Assembly (NCBI RefSeq): GCF_009857605.1
Contig: NZ_WWCT01000013.1
Span: 1 to 64,000, forward strand
Direction: 5' to 3'
DNA from: Duganella levis
Lineage (GTDB): Bacteria; Pseudomonadota; Gammaproteobacteria; Burkholderiales; Burkholderiaceae_D
DNA length: 64,000 bases
Below are positions 44,637 to 54,610 of the stretch, piece after piece. Made by a program: the position numbers and the translations under genes. The notes beneath the pieces are model-generated. The model saw only the letters and a program-made list of their open reading frames with translations, did no database searches and was not told the origin of the DNA. Within the stretch, counting starts at the first letter, position 1, and each line of letters opens with the position of its first letter.

Positions 44637-46661
44637 ATGAACGCGCCCGATAACGTCCCCCGCCCCCCACGCCCCATCCTGGCCCTGCCTGACCAGCTGA
44701 TTTCCCAGATCGCCGCCGGCGAGGTGGTGGAACGTCCGTCAGCCGTGGTCAAAGAGCTACTGGAAAACGCGCTGGACGCCGGCGGCACGCTGATCGCCGT
44801 GCGCCTGGAAGAAGGCGGGGTCAAACGCATCTGCATCACCGACAACGGCCGCGGCATCCCGCCCGAGCAAATGCCGCTGGCATTGGCGCGCCACGCCACC
44901 TCCAAGATCGCCTCGCTGGACGATCTGGAAAACGTCGGCACCCTCGGCTTCCGTGGCGAAGCGCTGGCCTCCATCGCATCGGTAGCGCAAGTGACCATCA
45001 CCTCGCGCACCGCCGATGTCGCCCACGCGTGGGAAATCGCCGGCTCGCACAACGCCACGCCAACGCCATCGTCCGGCGCGCTGGGCACCACCATCGACGT
45101 CAAAGACCTGTACTACAACACGCCGGCGCGCCGCAAATTCCTCAAGTCCGAGCAGACCGAATTTGGTCATTGCGCCGAAGTCGTGCGCCGCATCGCGCTG
45201 GCGCGGCCCGACGTCTCGTTCTCGCTGACCCACAACGGCCGCACCGTCGATCACTGGAACGTCAGCGAAATCGCCCGCCGCAGCGCGCAGATTCTCGGCG
45301 ACGGCTTTGCCGAAGCGCGCCTGCCGGTTGACGAAACCATCGGCCCTTTGCGCTTGCACGGCTACATCGGTTTGCCAACCGCCTCCAAGGCACGTGCCGA
45401 CGGCCAGTTCTTCTACGTGAACGGCCGCTTCGTGCGCGACAAGGTGCTGGTGCATGCGGTGAAAGCGGCTTACCAGGATGTACTGCACGGCGACCGCTTC
45501 CCGTCGTACGTGCTGTCGCTGGACATGGATCCGTCGCTGGTGGACGTCAACGTTCACCCGTCGAAAATCGAAGTGCGCTTCCGCGATGGCCGCGCAGTGC
45601 ATCAATGCGTCTTCCACGCGGTGCAGCGCGCGCTGGCGCAGACCTCGGCCACCGCGCACGGCAGCGTGCCGTCGCCTTTGCCGGCGGCCGATAGCCTGAG
45701 CACCACGCCGATGTGGCGCGGCGAGCAGACCTCGTTCGGCCCATTGCTGGCGCCTGATTACGCACCGACGTTCTCGCCATCGCCATTCGGCGCGCGCGGT
45801 ACGGAAGTCGATGCGGCAGCCGGCGGCAGCGCGGGCAGCGGCTTCGGCGCCGGAGATGGCTACGGCGGCGCGCCTGCTGGCGGCGGTTTTGGCGGCAACT
45901 ACGCCGGCCCACGCTTCGGCGCCGGCGGCGGCGTCGCCCAAAGCACCGAACGATACGGCGCCATGTTCCGCGACAGCGACCGCCCTGCCGGCGACCGTGC
46001 CGCCGACATGACGCTGCCGCAAACCAGCTCCTTCACTGTCTCCGCCGCCGCCATGGCGCAGGAAGAATTCCCCCTCGGTTTCGCACTGGCGCAGCTTCAC
46101 GGCATCTACATCCTGGCGCAGAACGTCAAAGGCCTGGTGCTGGTCGACATGCACGCCGCGCACGAACGCATCCTGTACGAGCAACTGAAAAACGCGCTGG
46201 ATAGCCGCGTGGCCGGCGAAGAAATGCAGGTGCAGCCGCTGCTGATCCCGATCACCTTCTACGCCGACGCGGTGGAAGTCGGCACCGCCGAAGAACACCA
46301 GGAGACCTTGCAGACACTGGGCTTCGACATCGCCGTGCTGTCGCCGACCACGCTGGCGGTACGCTCGGTGCCGGTGCTGCTGAAGAACGCCGACGCCCAG
46401 ACGCTGGCGCGCGACGTGCTGCGCGACGTGCGCGAATTCGGCGGCTCCCGCGTGCTGATCGAACGCCAGAACGAACTGCTCGGCACCCTCGCCTGCCACA
46501 CGGCGGTACGCGCCAACCGCATCCTGTCGCTGCAAGAGATGAACGCCCTGCTGCGCCAGATGGAAATCACCGAACGCGCCGACCAGTGCAACCACGGTCG
46601 TCCGACCTGGGTGCAGGTGGAAATCGGCGCACTCGATAAGCTCTTCCTGCGCGGTCAATAA
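44637..46661 (+). CDS. mutL: DNA mismatch repair protein MutL
   Basis: A 674-residue protein coupling MutS mismatch recognition to strand incision. The N-terminal GHKL ATPase has [19 protein letters not shown] and [11 protein letters not shown] Gly-rich linker spans about 390-460. The C-terminal dimerisation domain contains [12 protein letters not shown] near 504 and CNHGRP near 645, close to the endonuclease motifs of MutH-independent MutL. The ATG at 44637 begins the homology; the preceding TATAAT (44623-44628) may be its -10. Confidence 0.96.
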   Translation: MNAPDNVPRPPRPILALPDQLISQIAAGEVVERPSAVVKELLENALDAGGTLIAVRLEEGGVKRICITDNGRGIPPEQMPLALARHATSKIASLDDLENVGTLGFRGEALASIASVAQVTITSRTADVAHAWEIAGSHNATPTPSSGALGTTIDVKDLYYNTPARRKFLKSEQTEFGHCAEVVRRIALARPDVSFSLTHNGRTVDHWNVSEIARRSAQILGDGFAEARLPVDETIGPLRLHGYIGLPTASKARADGQFFYVNGRFVRDKVLVHAVKAAYQDVLHGDRFPSYVLSLDMDPSLVDVNVHPSKIEVRFRDGRAVHQCVFHAVQRALAQTSATAHGSVPSPLPAADSLSTTPMWRGEQTSFGPLLAPDYAPTFSPSPFGARGTEVDAAAGGSAGSGFGAGDGYGGAPAGGGFGGNYAGPRFGAGGGVAQSTERYGAMFRDSDRPAGDRAADMTLPQTSSFTVSAAAMAQEEFPLGFALAQLHGIYILAQNVKGLVLVDMHAAHERILYEQLKNALDSRVAGEEMQVQPLLIPITFYADAVEVGTAEEHQETLQTLGFDIAVLSPTTLAVRSVPVLLKNADAQTLARDVLRDVREFGGSRVLIERQNELLGTLACHTAVRANRILSLQEMNALLRQMEITERADQCNHGRPTWVQVEIGALDKLFLRGQ

Positions 46662-46663
46662 TC

Positions 46664-47611
46664 ATGAACACCAAACCACTGGCCGTCGCCATCATGGGGC
46701 CGACGGCGTCGGGCAAGACCGCCTCCGCGCTGGCGATTGCAGCACGCATCCCGTCCGAAATCATCTCCGTCGATTCTGCGCTGGTCTACAAAGGCATGGA
46801 CATCGGCACCGCCAAGCCGACCAGGGAAGAACTGGCCGCCGCACCGCATCACCTGATCGACATCCTCGATCCGCTGGATTCGTATTCGGTAGCGCAGTTT
46901 CGCAAGGACACACTGCGGCTGGTGGACGACATCAGCGCGCGCGGCAAACTGCCGCTGCTGGTGGGCGGCACCATGCTGTACTTCAAAGGCCTGGCTGATG
47001 GCCTGGACGATTTGCCGGGCGCAGATCCCGCCGTGCGCGCCGCGCTGGATGAGGAAGCAGCCCGCATCGGCTGGCCCGCCATGCACGCGCGCCTGGCCGC
47101 TGTCGATCCGGAGACCGCCGCGCGCCTGGCGCCGGCTGATTCGCAACGCATCCAGCGCGCGCTGGAAATCCATGCGCTGAGCGGCAAGCCGATGTCCGAG
47201 CTGCTGGCGCTGCGCGAGAAAACCGAACTGCCGTTTGATCTGCTGTCGTTTGCGCTGGAGCCGTCGGACCGCGCGGTACTACATCAGCGCATTGCGCGCC
47301 GCTTCGACATCATGTTGGAAGAGACCCCGCACGGTAACCTGATCACCGAAGTGGAAACCCTGCGCCGGCGCGGCGACCTGCATCTGGGCCTGCCGTCGAT
47401 CCGCTGCGTGGGCTACCGCCAGGCGTGGGAATACCTGGATGGCACAATTGACTATCCGACCATGCGCGAAACCGGCATCATCGCCACGCGCCAATTGGCC
47501 AAGCGCCAACTGACCTGGCTGCGCTCAATGCCGGATCGCGTGGTGCTCGACTGCCTGGCGCCGGACCCGGCCAGCACCATGCTGGAGCAGATCGCCGACC
47601 GTCTGGGTTAA
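46664..47611 (+). CDS. miaA: tRNA dimethylallyltransferase
   Basis: A 315-residue enzyme that prenylates A37 of UNN-decoding tRNAs. The P-loop MGPTASGKT (near 11-19), [29 protein letters not shown] and the later [27 protein letters not shown] (quoted in part) are typical. It starts 2 bp after mutL, the conserved mutL-miaA pair. Its stop overlaps the VOC gene stop by 4 bp. Confidence 0.96.
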   Translation: MNTKPLAVAIMGPTASGKTASALAIAARIPSEIISVDSALVYKGMDIGTAKPTREELAAAPHHLIDILDPLDSYSVAQFRKDTLRLVDDISARGKLPLLVGGTMLYFKGLADGLDDLPGADPAVRAALDEEAARIGWPAMHARLAAVDPETAARLAPADSQRIQRALEIHALSGKPMSELLALREKTELPFDLLSFALEPSDRAVLHQRIARRFDIMLEETPHGNLITEVETLRRRGDLHLGLPSIRCVGYRQAWEYLDGTIDYPTMRETGIIATRQLAKRQLTWLRSMPDRVVLDCLAPDPASTMLEQIADRLG

Positions 47612-48012
47612 GTCTTGGGCGGCTCGCCGCTCATGTAGACCAGTTCCCACAAGTGGCCGTCCAGATCCTGGTAGCCGTGGCCATACATGAAGCCATGGTC
47701 CTGCGGCTCCTTGTAGGCGCTGCCGCCGGCCTCGATGGCCTTGTTGACCAGCGCCGTCACCGCCTCGCGCGACTCCATCTGCAAACACACCAGCACCTCG
47801 GTTGAAGTGTGCGCGTCGCTGATAGGCTTCGGCGTAAACTCCTTGAAGCGGGTTTCGGTCAGCAGCATCACAAAGATATTCTCGTCCACGATCATGCAGG
47901 TGGCGGAGTCATCCGTGTAATGCAGGTTGAAGCTGTAGCCCAGATGGGTGAAGAACTGGATCGACTTCTGCAGATCCCGCACCGGCAGGTTGATGAAGAT
48001 ATTGGTGGCCAT
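47608..48012 (-). CDS. VOC-family protein
   Basis: A 134-residue glyoxalase/bleomycin-resistance fold protein ([40 protein letters not shown]; quoted only in its first part by position 5-20) ending [14 protein letters not shown], the metal-ligand segment of the second half. A single VOC domain that would dimerise. Substrate unknown. Convergent with miaA. Confidence 0.87.
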   Translation of the reverse strand: MATNIFINLPVRDLQKSIQFFTHLGYSFNLHYTDDSATCMIVDENIFVMLLTETRFKEFTPKPISDAHTSTEVLVCLQMESREAVTALVNKAIEAGGSAYKEPQDHGFMYGHGYQDLDGHLWELVYMSGEPPKT

Positions 48013-48120
48013 ATCGTCTCCATTGGAAAATGGTTATGCGGTCAGAATACCAATATGCCAACGTTTTGACGACCGCCACACGATAACGGGCATTTTTTTC
48101 AAAAAAGTTTTGGGGCGTTC

Positions 48121-48149
48121 TTGACAGTTCGGGCGCCATCCCCGATAAT
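48121..48149 (+). promoter_or_regulatory. Promoter of tRNA-Met
   Basis: TTGACA (48121-48126), 17-bp spacer, GATAAT (48144-48149): the best sigma-70 promoter in the window. Transcription would begin about 7 bp before the tRNA. Confidence 0.85.
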
Positions 48150-48162
48150 GCTTCGCGTTGCA

Positions 48163-48239
48163 GGTGATATAGCTCAGTTGGTTAGAGCACAGCATTCATA
48201 ATGCTGGGGTCGGTGGTTCAAGTCCACCTATCACCACCA
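48163..48239 (+). tRNA. tRNA-Met (elongator, anticodon CAT)
   Basis: A 77-nt cloverleaf with encoded CCA: acceptor GGTGATA/TATCACC, D arm GCTC-AGTTGGTTA-GAGC, anticodon arm AGCATTCATAATGCT, T arm GGTGG-TTCAAGT-CCACC. The full 1-72 pair and the anticodon arm without three G-C pairs exclude the initiator; the sequence resembles elongator tRNA-Met. Confidence 0.93.
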
Positions 48240-48247
48240 AGATTCCG

Positions 48248-48286
48248 AAAGCCGTAAATCATACTAAATGATTTACGGCTTTTTTG
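48248..48286 (+). terminator. Intrinsic terminator after tRNA-Met
   Basis: A perfect 15-bp stem (48248-48262 with 48268-48282), loop ACTAA, then a T run. It can also serve the convergent endopeptidase gene. Confidence 0.9.
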
Positions 48287-48289
48287 TTT

Positions 48290-48955
48290 TTACCGGCACG
48301 CCACCGCGAAATCCACGTGATAGTGCTCGTCGTGCCGTATCCATGGCCGTTCCTTCATGAAGTGCAGATGCTGGCGCAGATACGCGCCGCGTCTGGTGGC
48401 AAACAGGGGCGGCGTCAGAACAGGATCGAAGATCACGCGGGTGATGCCGATCTTGTGCAAATCGGCGGTGCGGGATAGCTGGTACAGGTGCTCGGCCATT
48501 GCCTCGTAGTCAATTCGCAGATCCTCAAACCTGCCGGCCTTGTCGAACTCAATGCCGTAGCCGAACTTGTTGGTGACATTGCCCGGCAGCGGCACCGATG
48601 CAGCAGCGGCGTTCAGCACCGGCACCATGAAGTCCACCGACAATCCGGCCTGATGCGTTTTGTGCGGCCGGATCGGTCCGCCTTGCGCGAGGCCGGTCTC
48701 GCCATAGACGAAGGTCTTGCCAGGCGCTGCCTGCTCCAGTGTGCGATACGTCGCCACCACCACGTCACGCACAGCATCATGGACATAGGTTCGGCCCAGT
48801 TGCACGCCTAGCGTACTGTAAGCAGCAAAGTTAGGGCCGTCTTTTGACAGTTGTACACCCTGCTCCAGTCGGCCATCCGCGACCGTGCCATAACAGGTGC
48901 TACCAAGTCCGATAGACGGAAGTGCAATTAAAAAGCAAACCAGCCAACGACGCAT
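48290..48955 (-). CDS. mepA: Penicillin-insensitive murein endopeptidase-like protein
   Basis: A 221-residue exported protein. The signal MRRWLVCFLIALPSIGLGS ends before CYGTVADGRLEQGVQL. The metallopeptidase motifs PHKTHQAGLSVDFMVP and HDEHYHVDFA supply the H-x6-D and H-x-H zinc ligands as in MepA. It would cut DD-crosslinks in peptidoglycan in the periplasm. The ATG at 48955 follows AAAGGATGCGCT; a longer frame upstream is not credible. Confidence 0.8.
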   Translation of the reverse strand: MRRWLVCFLIALPSIGLGSTCYGTVADGRLEQGVQLSKDGPNFAAYSTLGVQLGRTYVHDAVRDVVVATYRTLEQAAPGKTFVYGETGLAQGGPIRPHKTHQAGLSVDFMVPVLNAAAASVPLPGNVTNKFGYGIEFDKAGRFEDLRIDYEAMAEHLYQLSRTADLHKIGITRVIFDPVLTPPLFATRRGAYLRQHLHFMKERPWIRHDEHYHVDFAVACR

Positions 48956-49038
48956 AGCGCATCCTTTCTCAGAGCGATCCCTGTTGTAACACGCCTGCGC
49001 GAGATCAAGCTGACCGCGCGCAAGCGGTCTCTCCGGCG

Positions 49039-49071
49039 CCGACGCTACTGTGAAATGGCGCGTCGGTTTTT
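49039..49071 (+). terminator. Terminator-like hairpin without an upstream gene
   Basis: CCGACGC (49039-49045) and GCGTCGG (49060-49066) followed by TTTTT on the plus strand. The only upstream sequence on that strand is the 5' side of the divergent mepA gene, so it may end an unseen short transcript or act in a leader. Confidence 0.45.
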
Positions 49072-49232
49072 CCCCACATCGACGTATGGGAAATTTGCAT
49101 CGGCCTATACGATGTCGGCATACCTGAGCGTATAAAACTGCCCATCGCCACGTTTTCCAAGCTAACCACACCACCAAAATCACCCGATTTCATAGCGAAA
49201 TCGCCCTCGCCGCGCCTCTGCCGCACTGCAAT

Positions 49233-49242
49233 AAAACGTTTT
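49233..49242. promoter_or_regulatory. LacI/GalR-type palindrome upstream of the TonB receptor
   Basis: AAAACGTTTT, a perfect 10-bp palindrome matching the AAnCGnTT core of LacI/GalR operators, 100 bp upstream of the receptor start. Function inferred. Confidence 0.4.
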
Positions 49243-49341
49243 CCCAGGCGTGTTGCCCATGCTTGCCGAAATGGCTAGTCTTGACTGTGACAGGTCATCA
49301 GACAACCTGCACCCTCCCAGAACTAACCGACTGAGGAAGAC

Positions 49342-52185
49342 ATGAAAAAGAAAATAATGGAGACCATGGTTCCGCTCGCTCTGGCGGCCATGTATGCGCC
49401 TGCGGCTTCGGCCCAGGCAACACAAGCAGAACCGCCGGCCGCTACCGAAGATCCCGGCACCACCGTGGTCGTCACCGGCTTCCGCTCCAGCCTTCAGAAA
49501 GCGCTTAATCTGAAGCAGCAGGCGATCGGCGTGCGCGATTCCATCGTCGCCGAAGACATCGGCAAATTCCCCGAGGCGAACGTGGCCGAATCGCTGCAAC
49601 GCGTGCCCGGCGTGATCCTCAACCGCGACGAATCGTCCGGCGAAGGCCAGCGCATCTCGATCCGCGGCCTGCCTACCGAATACTCGGTCACCACGCTGAA
49701 CGGCGCGCCGGTCAACACCACCTCCACCGCCACCATCGGCTCGGCGGCGCGCGGCTTCAACTACGACGTCTTCGCGTCTGAATTATTTGGCCGCGTCGAC
49801 TTCTACAAATCGCCGCTGGCCGAACTGACCGAGGGCGGCCTCGGTGGCATCGTCGACCTGCAAACGCCCCGCCCCTTCGACAATCCCAAGCGCACCATCC
49901 GCTACGGCCTGACCGACACCTACAACACCAGCTCCAAGCACAATGACCCGAATGGCTTTGTGCTGTACTCAAACACCTGGGACAATCTAGGCTTCCTGAT
50001 CGGCGCTTCGCACAGCGGCAGCATCAACACCCGCTCCGGCTTCGAAGCCACCGGCGGCTACAACAGCTCCTTCAACGGCAGCCAGAATCCGGTCAAGGGC
50101 AACTTCGCCCTCGCACTGGACTTCGACAGCCCGCTGGCCAACCTCGGTGGCTACACGCGCGACCAGGTGGCGCAAGCCCTGCTGCCGCGCATCTACCGGT
50201 TCTACGGCTCGCAGAACGAGCGCACGCGCGACGGCCTGGTGTCGTCGCTGCAGTGGAAAACGTCCACGCTCAACGTCAGCTTCGACACCCTGTACTCGAA
50301 GCTGGAGAACACGCGCGCGGAACAGCTGTTCGGCATCCTGGTGCGCAGCACCGCCACCACCAACCGCAACGCGCCGGTCGGCGCCAGCGGCAACAACGGC
50401 CTGATACCGCTCGACGTCCACATCGACCCGGGCACCAATCTGCTGACCGGCACCTTCGGCAACACCACCTACAACGCCGGCGCCGCCTACACCAAGGACG
50501 ACACCAAATTCGGCTACGGCGCATTGAACGCCAGCTGGAAGGCCAGTCCCAAGCTGACGCTGAGCGGCCAGGCCAGCCTGAATCAAAGCACCGCCACCAG
50601 CGCCACCGGCCAGCTGTCAGGCTACATCTACGGCGCCACCTCGACCATCGATTACGGCAGCGATCACGTCTACCCATCGATCTCCTCGCCGACCAGCTAC
50701 ACCGATCCGAATAGCTGGAGCGGCTTCACCATCGGCACCGGCTGGACCAAGGAAACCGACAAGGGCAAGCAGGCGCGCGTGGCCGCCGACTATGACTACG
50801 ACCTGCCAGGCGGCTGGACCGGCCACCTGAAAACAGGCCTGACCTACGTCGCCACCATCAAGGGCGTCAACAAGCGTAACGGCACTGCGCTGGCCACCGC
50901 GCACCTGAACAGCATCGGCGCGGCCGGCTTGCGCAGCGCGATGACGTCGCAACTGCCGATCAATAACCTCGACTTCGGCGCCGGCTGGCCGCATAGCTGG
51001 GCGACGTGGAACAGCAACTACTTCTACTCGCAGTTCGATCCCAATGTGTACAACCCGGAGTCCACCTTCACGCCATCGCAAAGCTTTGCGGCGGAAGAGG
51101 ATGTGAAGACGGCCTTCGTGCAGTCCGATTTCAAGGGCGACATCGGCGGCCACGAATTGCGCTTCAATGCCGGCGTGCGCTTTTCCAAGACCGAAACCGA
51201 CATCGACAACTTCAAGCAAAAAGGTGCGGGCCTGGTCTACTCGCCGAATCACGAACAAGGCTCGTACAGCAATGTGCTTCCGGCTTTCAGCAGCGCGTTC
51301 GACCTGACCGATGATTTGATGTGGCGCGCCTCGTGGGGCAAGACCATCACGCGCGCGTCGCTGTCGATCATCGCCGCACAGACGGTGATCCCAAACCAGT
51401 TCGATAACTCGGCCACCTCCGGCAATCCGAGCCTGCGCCCGCAGCAATCGAAGAACCTGGACACCAGCCTGGAATGGTACTTCAAGCCAGGCAGCCTGCT
51501 GTCGGCCGCCGTGTTCCAGAAGAAGCTGACCGACGCCACGGTCGCCAACACCACCGTGGTACCGTTCTCCTCGCTCGGCCTGCCGGATACCGCACTGGGT
51601 CCGCTGTTCCAGGACGCGAATGGCCACGTCGATCCCAACCTGGCAATGACGCTGCGCACCTACACCAACGCCGGCGAACAAACGTTGAAGGGCTACGAGC
51701 TGGCTTACCAGCAAGCCTTCAACTTCCTGCCGGCGCCGTGGAGCGGCATGGGCGCCATCGCCAGCTACACCCACATCAATCCCTTCAACAGCACGCCGTG
51801 GATTACCAACGCGGGCAAAGTCATCGACGTCAACTCGGTACCGAAGTACGCCTACAGCACTACGGTCTACTACGAACAAGGGCCATGGGCGGCGCGCCTG
51901 TCCTACAACTACAAGGACAAGTCGCTACACCCGGACAACCCGCGCAACCTGGGCGATGATTTGATCCGTTGGCGCGCAGGACGCGGCTACCTCGACGCCA
52001 ACATCAGCTACAAGATCAACGAGAATCTCGAATTTCGTATCGATGCGCTCAACCTGAGCAACACGCTGGCCTACGATTACTTTGAAGACGCCAGCGGCAA
52101 ATACGGCAGCGGCAAGAAGACTCGCATGGACTATGCGAAGTATGATGGCCGCACGATCAAATTCGGCATCCGGGGAAAACTCTAA
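49342..52185 (+). CDS. TonB-dependent receptor of a glycan utilization locus
   Basis: A 947-residue outer membrane transporter: signal peptide to about residue 24 (MYAPAASAQ), TonB box-like TVVVTGF near 40-46, plug domain with EDIGKFPEANVAESLQRVPG and ISIRGLPTEYSVTTLNG, then a barrel ending in KFGIRGKL-type C-terminus with aromatic-alternating strands. This is the Xanthomonas/Caulobacter carbohydrate-receptor type. It heads an operon with three exported glycan enzymes, so it probably imports the oligosaccharide they act on. GAGGAAGAC precedes the ATG. Confidence 0.93.
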   Translation: MKKKIMETMVPLALAAMYAPAASAQATQAEPPAATEDPGTTVVVTGFRSSLQKALNLKQQAIGVRDSIVAEDIGKFPEANVAESLQRVPGVILNRDESSGEGQRISIRGLPTEYSVTTLNGAPVNTTSTATIGSAARGFNYDVFASELFGRVDFYKSPLAELTEGGLGGIVDLQTPRPFDNPKRTIRYGLTDTYNTSSKHNDPNGFVLYSNTWDNLGFLIGASHSGSINTRSGFEATGGYNSSFNGSQNPVKGNFALALDFDSPLANLGGYTRDQVAQALLPRIYRFYGSQNERTRDGLVSSLQWKTSTLNVSFDTLYSKLENTRAEQLFGILVRSTATTNRNAPVGASGNNGLIPLDVHIDPGTNLLTGTFGNTTYNAGAAYTKDDTKFGYGALNASWKASPKLTLSGQASLNQSTATSATGQLSGYIYGATSTIDYGSDHVYPSISSPTSYTDPNSWSGFTIGTGWTKETDKGKQARVAADYDYDLPGGWTGHLKTGLTYVATIKGVNKRNGTALATAHLNSIGAAGLRSAMTSQLPINNLDFGAGWPHSWATWNSNYFYSQFDPNVYNPESTFTPSQSFAAEEDVKTAFVQSDFKGDIGGHELRFNAGVRFSKTETDIDNFKQKGAGLVYSPNHEQGSYSNVLPAFSSAFDLTDDLMWRASWGKTITRASLSIIAAQTVIPNQFDNSATSGNPSLRPQQSKNLDTSLEWYFKPGSLLSAAVFQKKLTDATVANTTVVPFSSLGLPDTALGPLFQDANGHVDPNLAMTLRTYTNAGEQTLKGYELAYQQAFNFLPAPWSGMGAIASYTHINPFNSTPWITNAGKVIDVNSVPKYAYSTTVYYEQGPWAARLSYNYKDKSLHPDNPRNLGDDLIRWRAGRGYLDANISYKINENLEFRIDALNLSNTLAYDYFEDASGKYGSGKKTRMDYAKYDGRTIKFGIRGKL

Positions 52186-53325
52186 ATGATGAAACGACTC
52201 TACGCCGCTGGCCTGCTGGTGGCCAGCGTGACCGTATTGGCCGGCTGCGCTTCAGCGCCGCCGGCGGTCGACACGTCCGAACAGGAAGTGATCGGCATTA
52301 TCAACAAGGTCAATGGCTACTGGCAGCAGCGCGAAACGCCGCAGAAGTGGGCCTTCTGGGACATCGCCGCCTATCACACGGGGAATATGGAGGCGTACCA
52401 GATCACCGGCAATCCAGCATGGCGCAAATATTCGGAAGACTGGGCGGCGCATAACAACTGGCAGGGCGCCAAGTCCACCGACAAGGCCACATGGAAATAC
52501 CAGTACGGCGAGACCGACGATCATGTGATGTTCGGCGACTGGCAGATCTGCTTCCAGACCTACGCGGATTTGTACAAGCTCGATCCCGATCCAAAGAAAA
52601 TCGCCCGCGCGCGCGAAGTGATGGAGTACCAGATGAGTACTCCGAACAAGGATTACTGGTGGTGGTCGGATGGCTTGTACATGGTGATGCCGGTGATGAC
52701 CAAGCTGTATGCAATCACCGGCAATCGCCAGTATCTCGACAAGCTACACGAGTATTTTGAATACTCGAACAGCATCATGTACGACAGCGACGCGCAGCTG
52801 TACTACCGCGATGCACGCTACGTCTATCCCAAACATCAAAGCGTCAACGGCAAGAAGGACTTCTGGTCGCGCGGCGATGGCTGGGTATTCGCCGGCCTGG
52901 CCAAGGTACTCAAGGATCTGCCGAAAGATGATCCTTATCGCGCCGACTACATCGCCAAATTCAAAGGCATGGCGCAGGCACTGAAGAAAGCCCAGACCGA
53001 CGACGGCTACTGGACCCGCAGCCTGCTCGATCCGCAGCACGCACCCGGACCTGAAACCAGCGGCACCGCCTTCTTCGTCTACGGCTACCTATGGGGCATC
53101 AATAACGGCCTGCTGGAGCGCGACGAGTATCTGCCGGTGGTGCGCAAAGGCTGGCGCTACCTGAGCAAGACCGCGCTGCAAGCGGACGGGAAAATCGGCT
53201 ACGTGCAGCCCATCGGCGACCGCGCCATACCGGGTCAGGTGGTGGACCAGAATTCGACCACGGCGTTCGGCGTTGGCGCCTACCTGCTGGCGTCCTCGGA
53301 GCTGGTGCGCCTGCTGCGTCAATAA
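52186..53325 (+). CDS. GH88/GH105-type unsaturated uronyl hydrolase lipoprotein
   Basis: A 379-residue protein with a lipobox (VTVLAGCAS, Cys at 21), so membrane-anchored. The alpha/alpha-barrel of the GH88/105 clan is seen (WAFWDIAAYHTGNMEAYQITG, GDWQICFQTYADLY, WWWSDGLYMVMPVMTKLY, DFWSRGDGWVFAGLAKVL, SGTAFFVYGYLWGINNGLL). It removes the 4,5-unsaturated uronic acid left by polysaccharide lyases. The RDGW-like segment and ordering fit GH105. Its ATG directly follows the receptor stop. Confidence 0.88.
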   Translation: MMKRLYAAGLLVASVTVLAGCASAPPAVDTSEQEVIGIINKVNGYWQQRETPQKWAFWDIAAYHTGNMEAYQITGNPAWRKYSEDWAAHNNWQGAKSTDKATWKYQYGETDDHVMFGDWQICFQTYADLYKLDPDPKKIARAREVMEYQMSTPNKDYWWWSDGLYMVMPVMTKLYAITGNRQYLDKLHEYFEYSNSIMYDSDAQLYYRDARYVYPKHQSVNGKKDFWSRGDGWVFAGLAKVLKDLPKDDPYRADYIAKFKGMAQALKKAQTDDGYWTRSLLDPQHAPGPETSGTAFFVYGYLWGINNGLLERDEYLPVVRKGWRYLSKTALQADGKIGYVQPIGDRAIPGQVVDQNSTTAFGVGAYLLASSELVRLLRQ

Positions 53326-53338
53326 CAACGGAGACTGA

Positions 53339-54610
53339 ATGCAACGACGACACTTTATCCAGACCCTCGCAGCGACGGCGGGCGGCGGCATCGCCAGCGC
53401 GCAAGCCACGGCAGCCACTTTGGCCACCACGAGCGCCGACACCAGCGGTGCCGCAGCCCGCACACAACTCGCCACACTCGCGCAGAAAATGTCCGAACCA
53501 GTGCTGACCAATATGGCGGCCGGCACGCTGAAGAAAAACTTCGCCCTCGAAGTCAGTCCCACCTGGGATGGCCGCGACAAAGGCGTGGCCTACCTCGAAT
53601 GCTTCGGCCGGCTGATCGCCGGCATCGCGCCATGGCTGGCCCTCGCCGACGATGGCACGCCCGAGGGCCGCACCCGCAAGCGCCTGCAACAACTCGCGCT
53701 GCAAAGCTATACCAACTCGGTCGATCCATCCAATCCAGACTACCTGCTGTGGCAAGGCCCCGGCCAAACGCTGGTCGATTCCGCCTACTTCACCAATGCC
53801 CTGATCCGCGCGCCGCAAGCGCTGTGGGAACCGCTGGACGCCAAAACCAAGCAGCGCATCATCACCGAAATCAAATCCCTGCGCCGTATCGAACCGCCGT
53901 ACATCAACTGGATGCTGTTCGCCGCCATGAACGAAGCCTGGCTGATGTCCATCGGCGAAGAATTCGACCCGCTGCGGATGAACGTCGCCATCCGAAAAAT
54001 CAACGAATGGTACTTCGGCGACGGCTGGATCAAGGACGGTGACGCCTTCCACTTCGACTACTACAACGCCTTCGTCATGCACCCGATGCTGGTCGAAATC
54101 CTCGACGTGCTGGATGCGAAAAAAGGCGCGTTCTGGAACGGCAAACCGGAAGAGCTGCGCGCGCAAGCCATCAAACGCATGCAGCGCTACAGCGAACACC
54201 TGGAGCGCTTCATCTCCACCGACGGCAGCTTCCCGCCGATCGGCCGGTCGCTCACCTACCGCACCGCCGCCTTCCAGCCACTGGCACTGCTGGCGCTGCG
54301 CAAGCAGCTGCCGCAAAGCCTGCCCGAAGGCCAGATCCGCGCCGCACTGCAAGCGGTGCACAAAGCCGTGTGGTCGGCGCCGTCCAATTTCAGCAAGGAA
54401 GGCTATCTCACCATCGGCTTCGTAGGCCATCAACCGGAGCTGGGCGACTGGTACTCCAACAACGGCAGCATGTACATCGCATCCGCCAGCCTGCTGCCAC
54501 TCGGCCTGCCGCCGAACGACAGTTACTGGACTTCGCCCGCGCAAGACTGGACACAGAAGAAAGCCTTCTCTGGTGCCCGCTTCCCTAAAGACTACCCGGT
54601 AAACTACTAA
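53339..54610 (+). CDS. DUF2264 protein (GH154-like)
   Basis: A 423-residue exported protein: Tat-like signal MQRRHFIQTLAATAGGG, then the DUF2264 alpha/alpha-barrel (KGVAYLECFGRLIAGIAPWLAL, DYLLWQGPGQTLVDSAYF, NWMLFAAMNEAWL, DGWIKDGDAFHFDYYNAFVMHPML-like stretch near 225-255, GSFPPIGRSLTYRTAAFQPL). DUF2264 proteins include the GH154 beta-glucuronidases known from gum-arabic degradation. The same activity is inferred here. It lies between GH105 and GH35 genes; its stop overlaps the next start (TAATG). Confidence 0.85.
   Translation: MQRRHFIQTLAATAGGGIASAQATAATLATTSADTSGAAARTQLATLAQKMSEPVLTNMAAGTLKKNFALEVSPTWDGRDKGVAYLECFGRLIAGIAPWLALADDGTPEGRTRKRLQQLALQSYTNSVDPSNPDYLLWQGPGQTLVDSAYFTNALIRAPQALWEPLDAKTKQRIITEIKSLRRIEPPYINWMLFAAMNEAWLMSIGEEFDPLRMNVAIRKINEWYFGDGWIKDGDAFHFDYYNAFVMHPMLVEILDVLDAKKGAFWNGKPEELRAQAIKRMQRYSEHLERFISTDGSFPPIGRSLTYRTAAFQPLALLALRKQLPQSLPEGQIRAALQAVHKAVWSAPSNFSKEGYLTIGFVGHQPELGDWYSNNGSMYIASASLLPLGLPPNDSYWTSPAQDWTQKKAFSGARFPKDYPVNY

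Larger units (their letters stand above)
48956..49341. other. Intergenic control region of mepA and the glycan locus
   Basis: A 386-bp gene-free region between divergent genes. It holds a terminator-like hairpin (49039-49071) and an AAAACGTTTT palindrome (49233-49242). TATAAA occurs at about 49130 without a good -35. No further gene seen. Confidence 0.6.
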
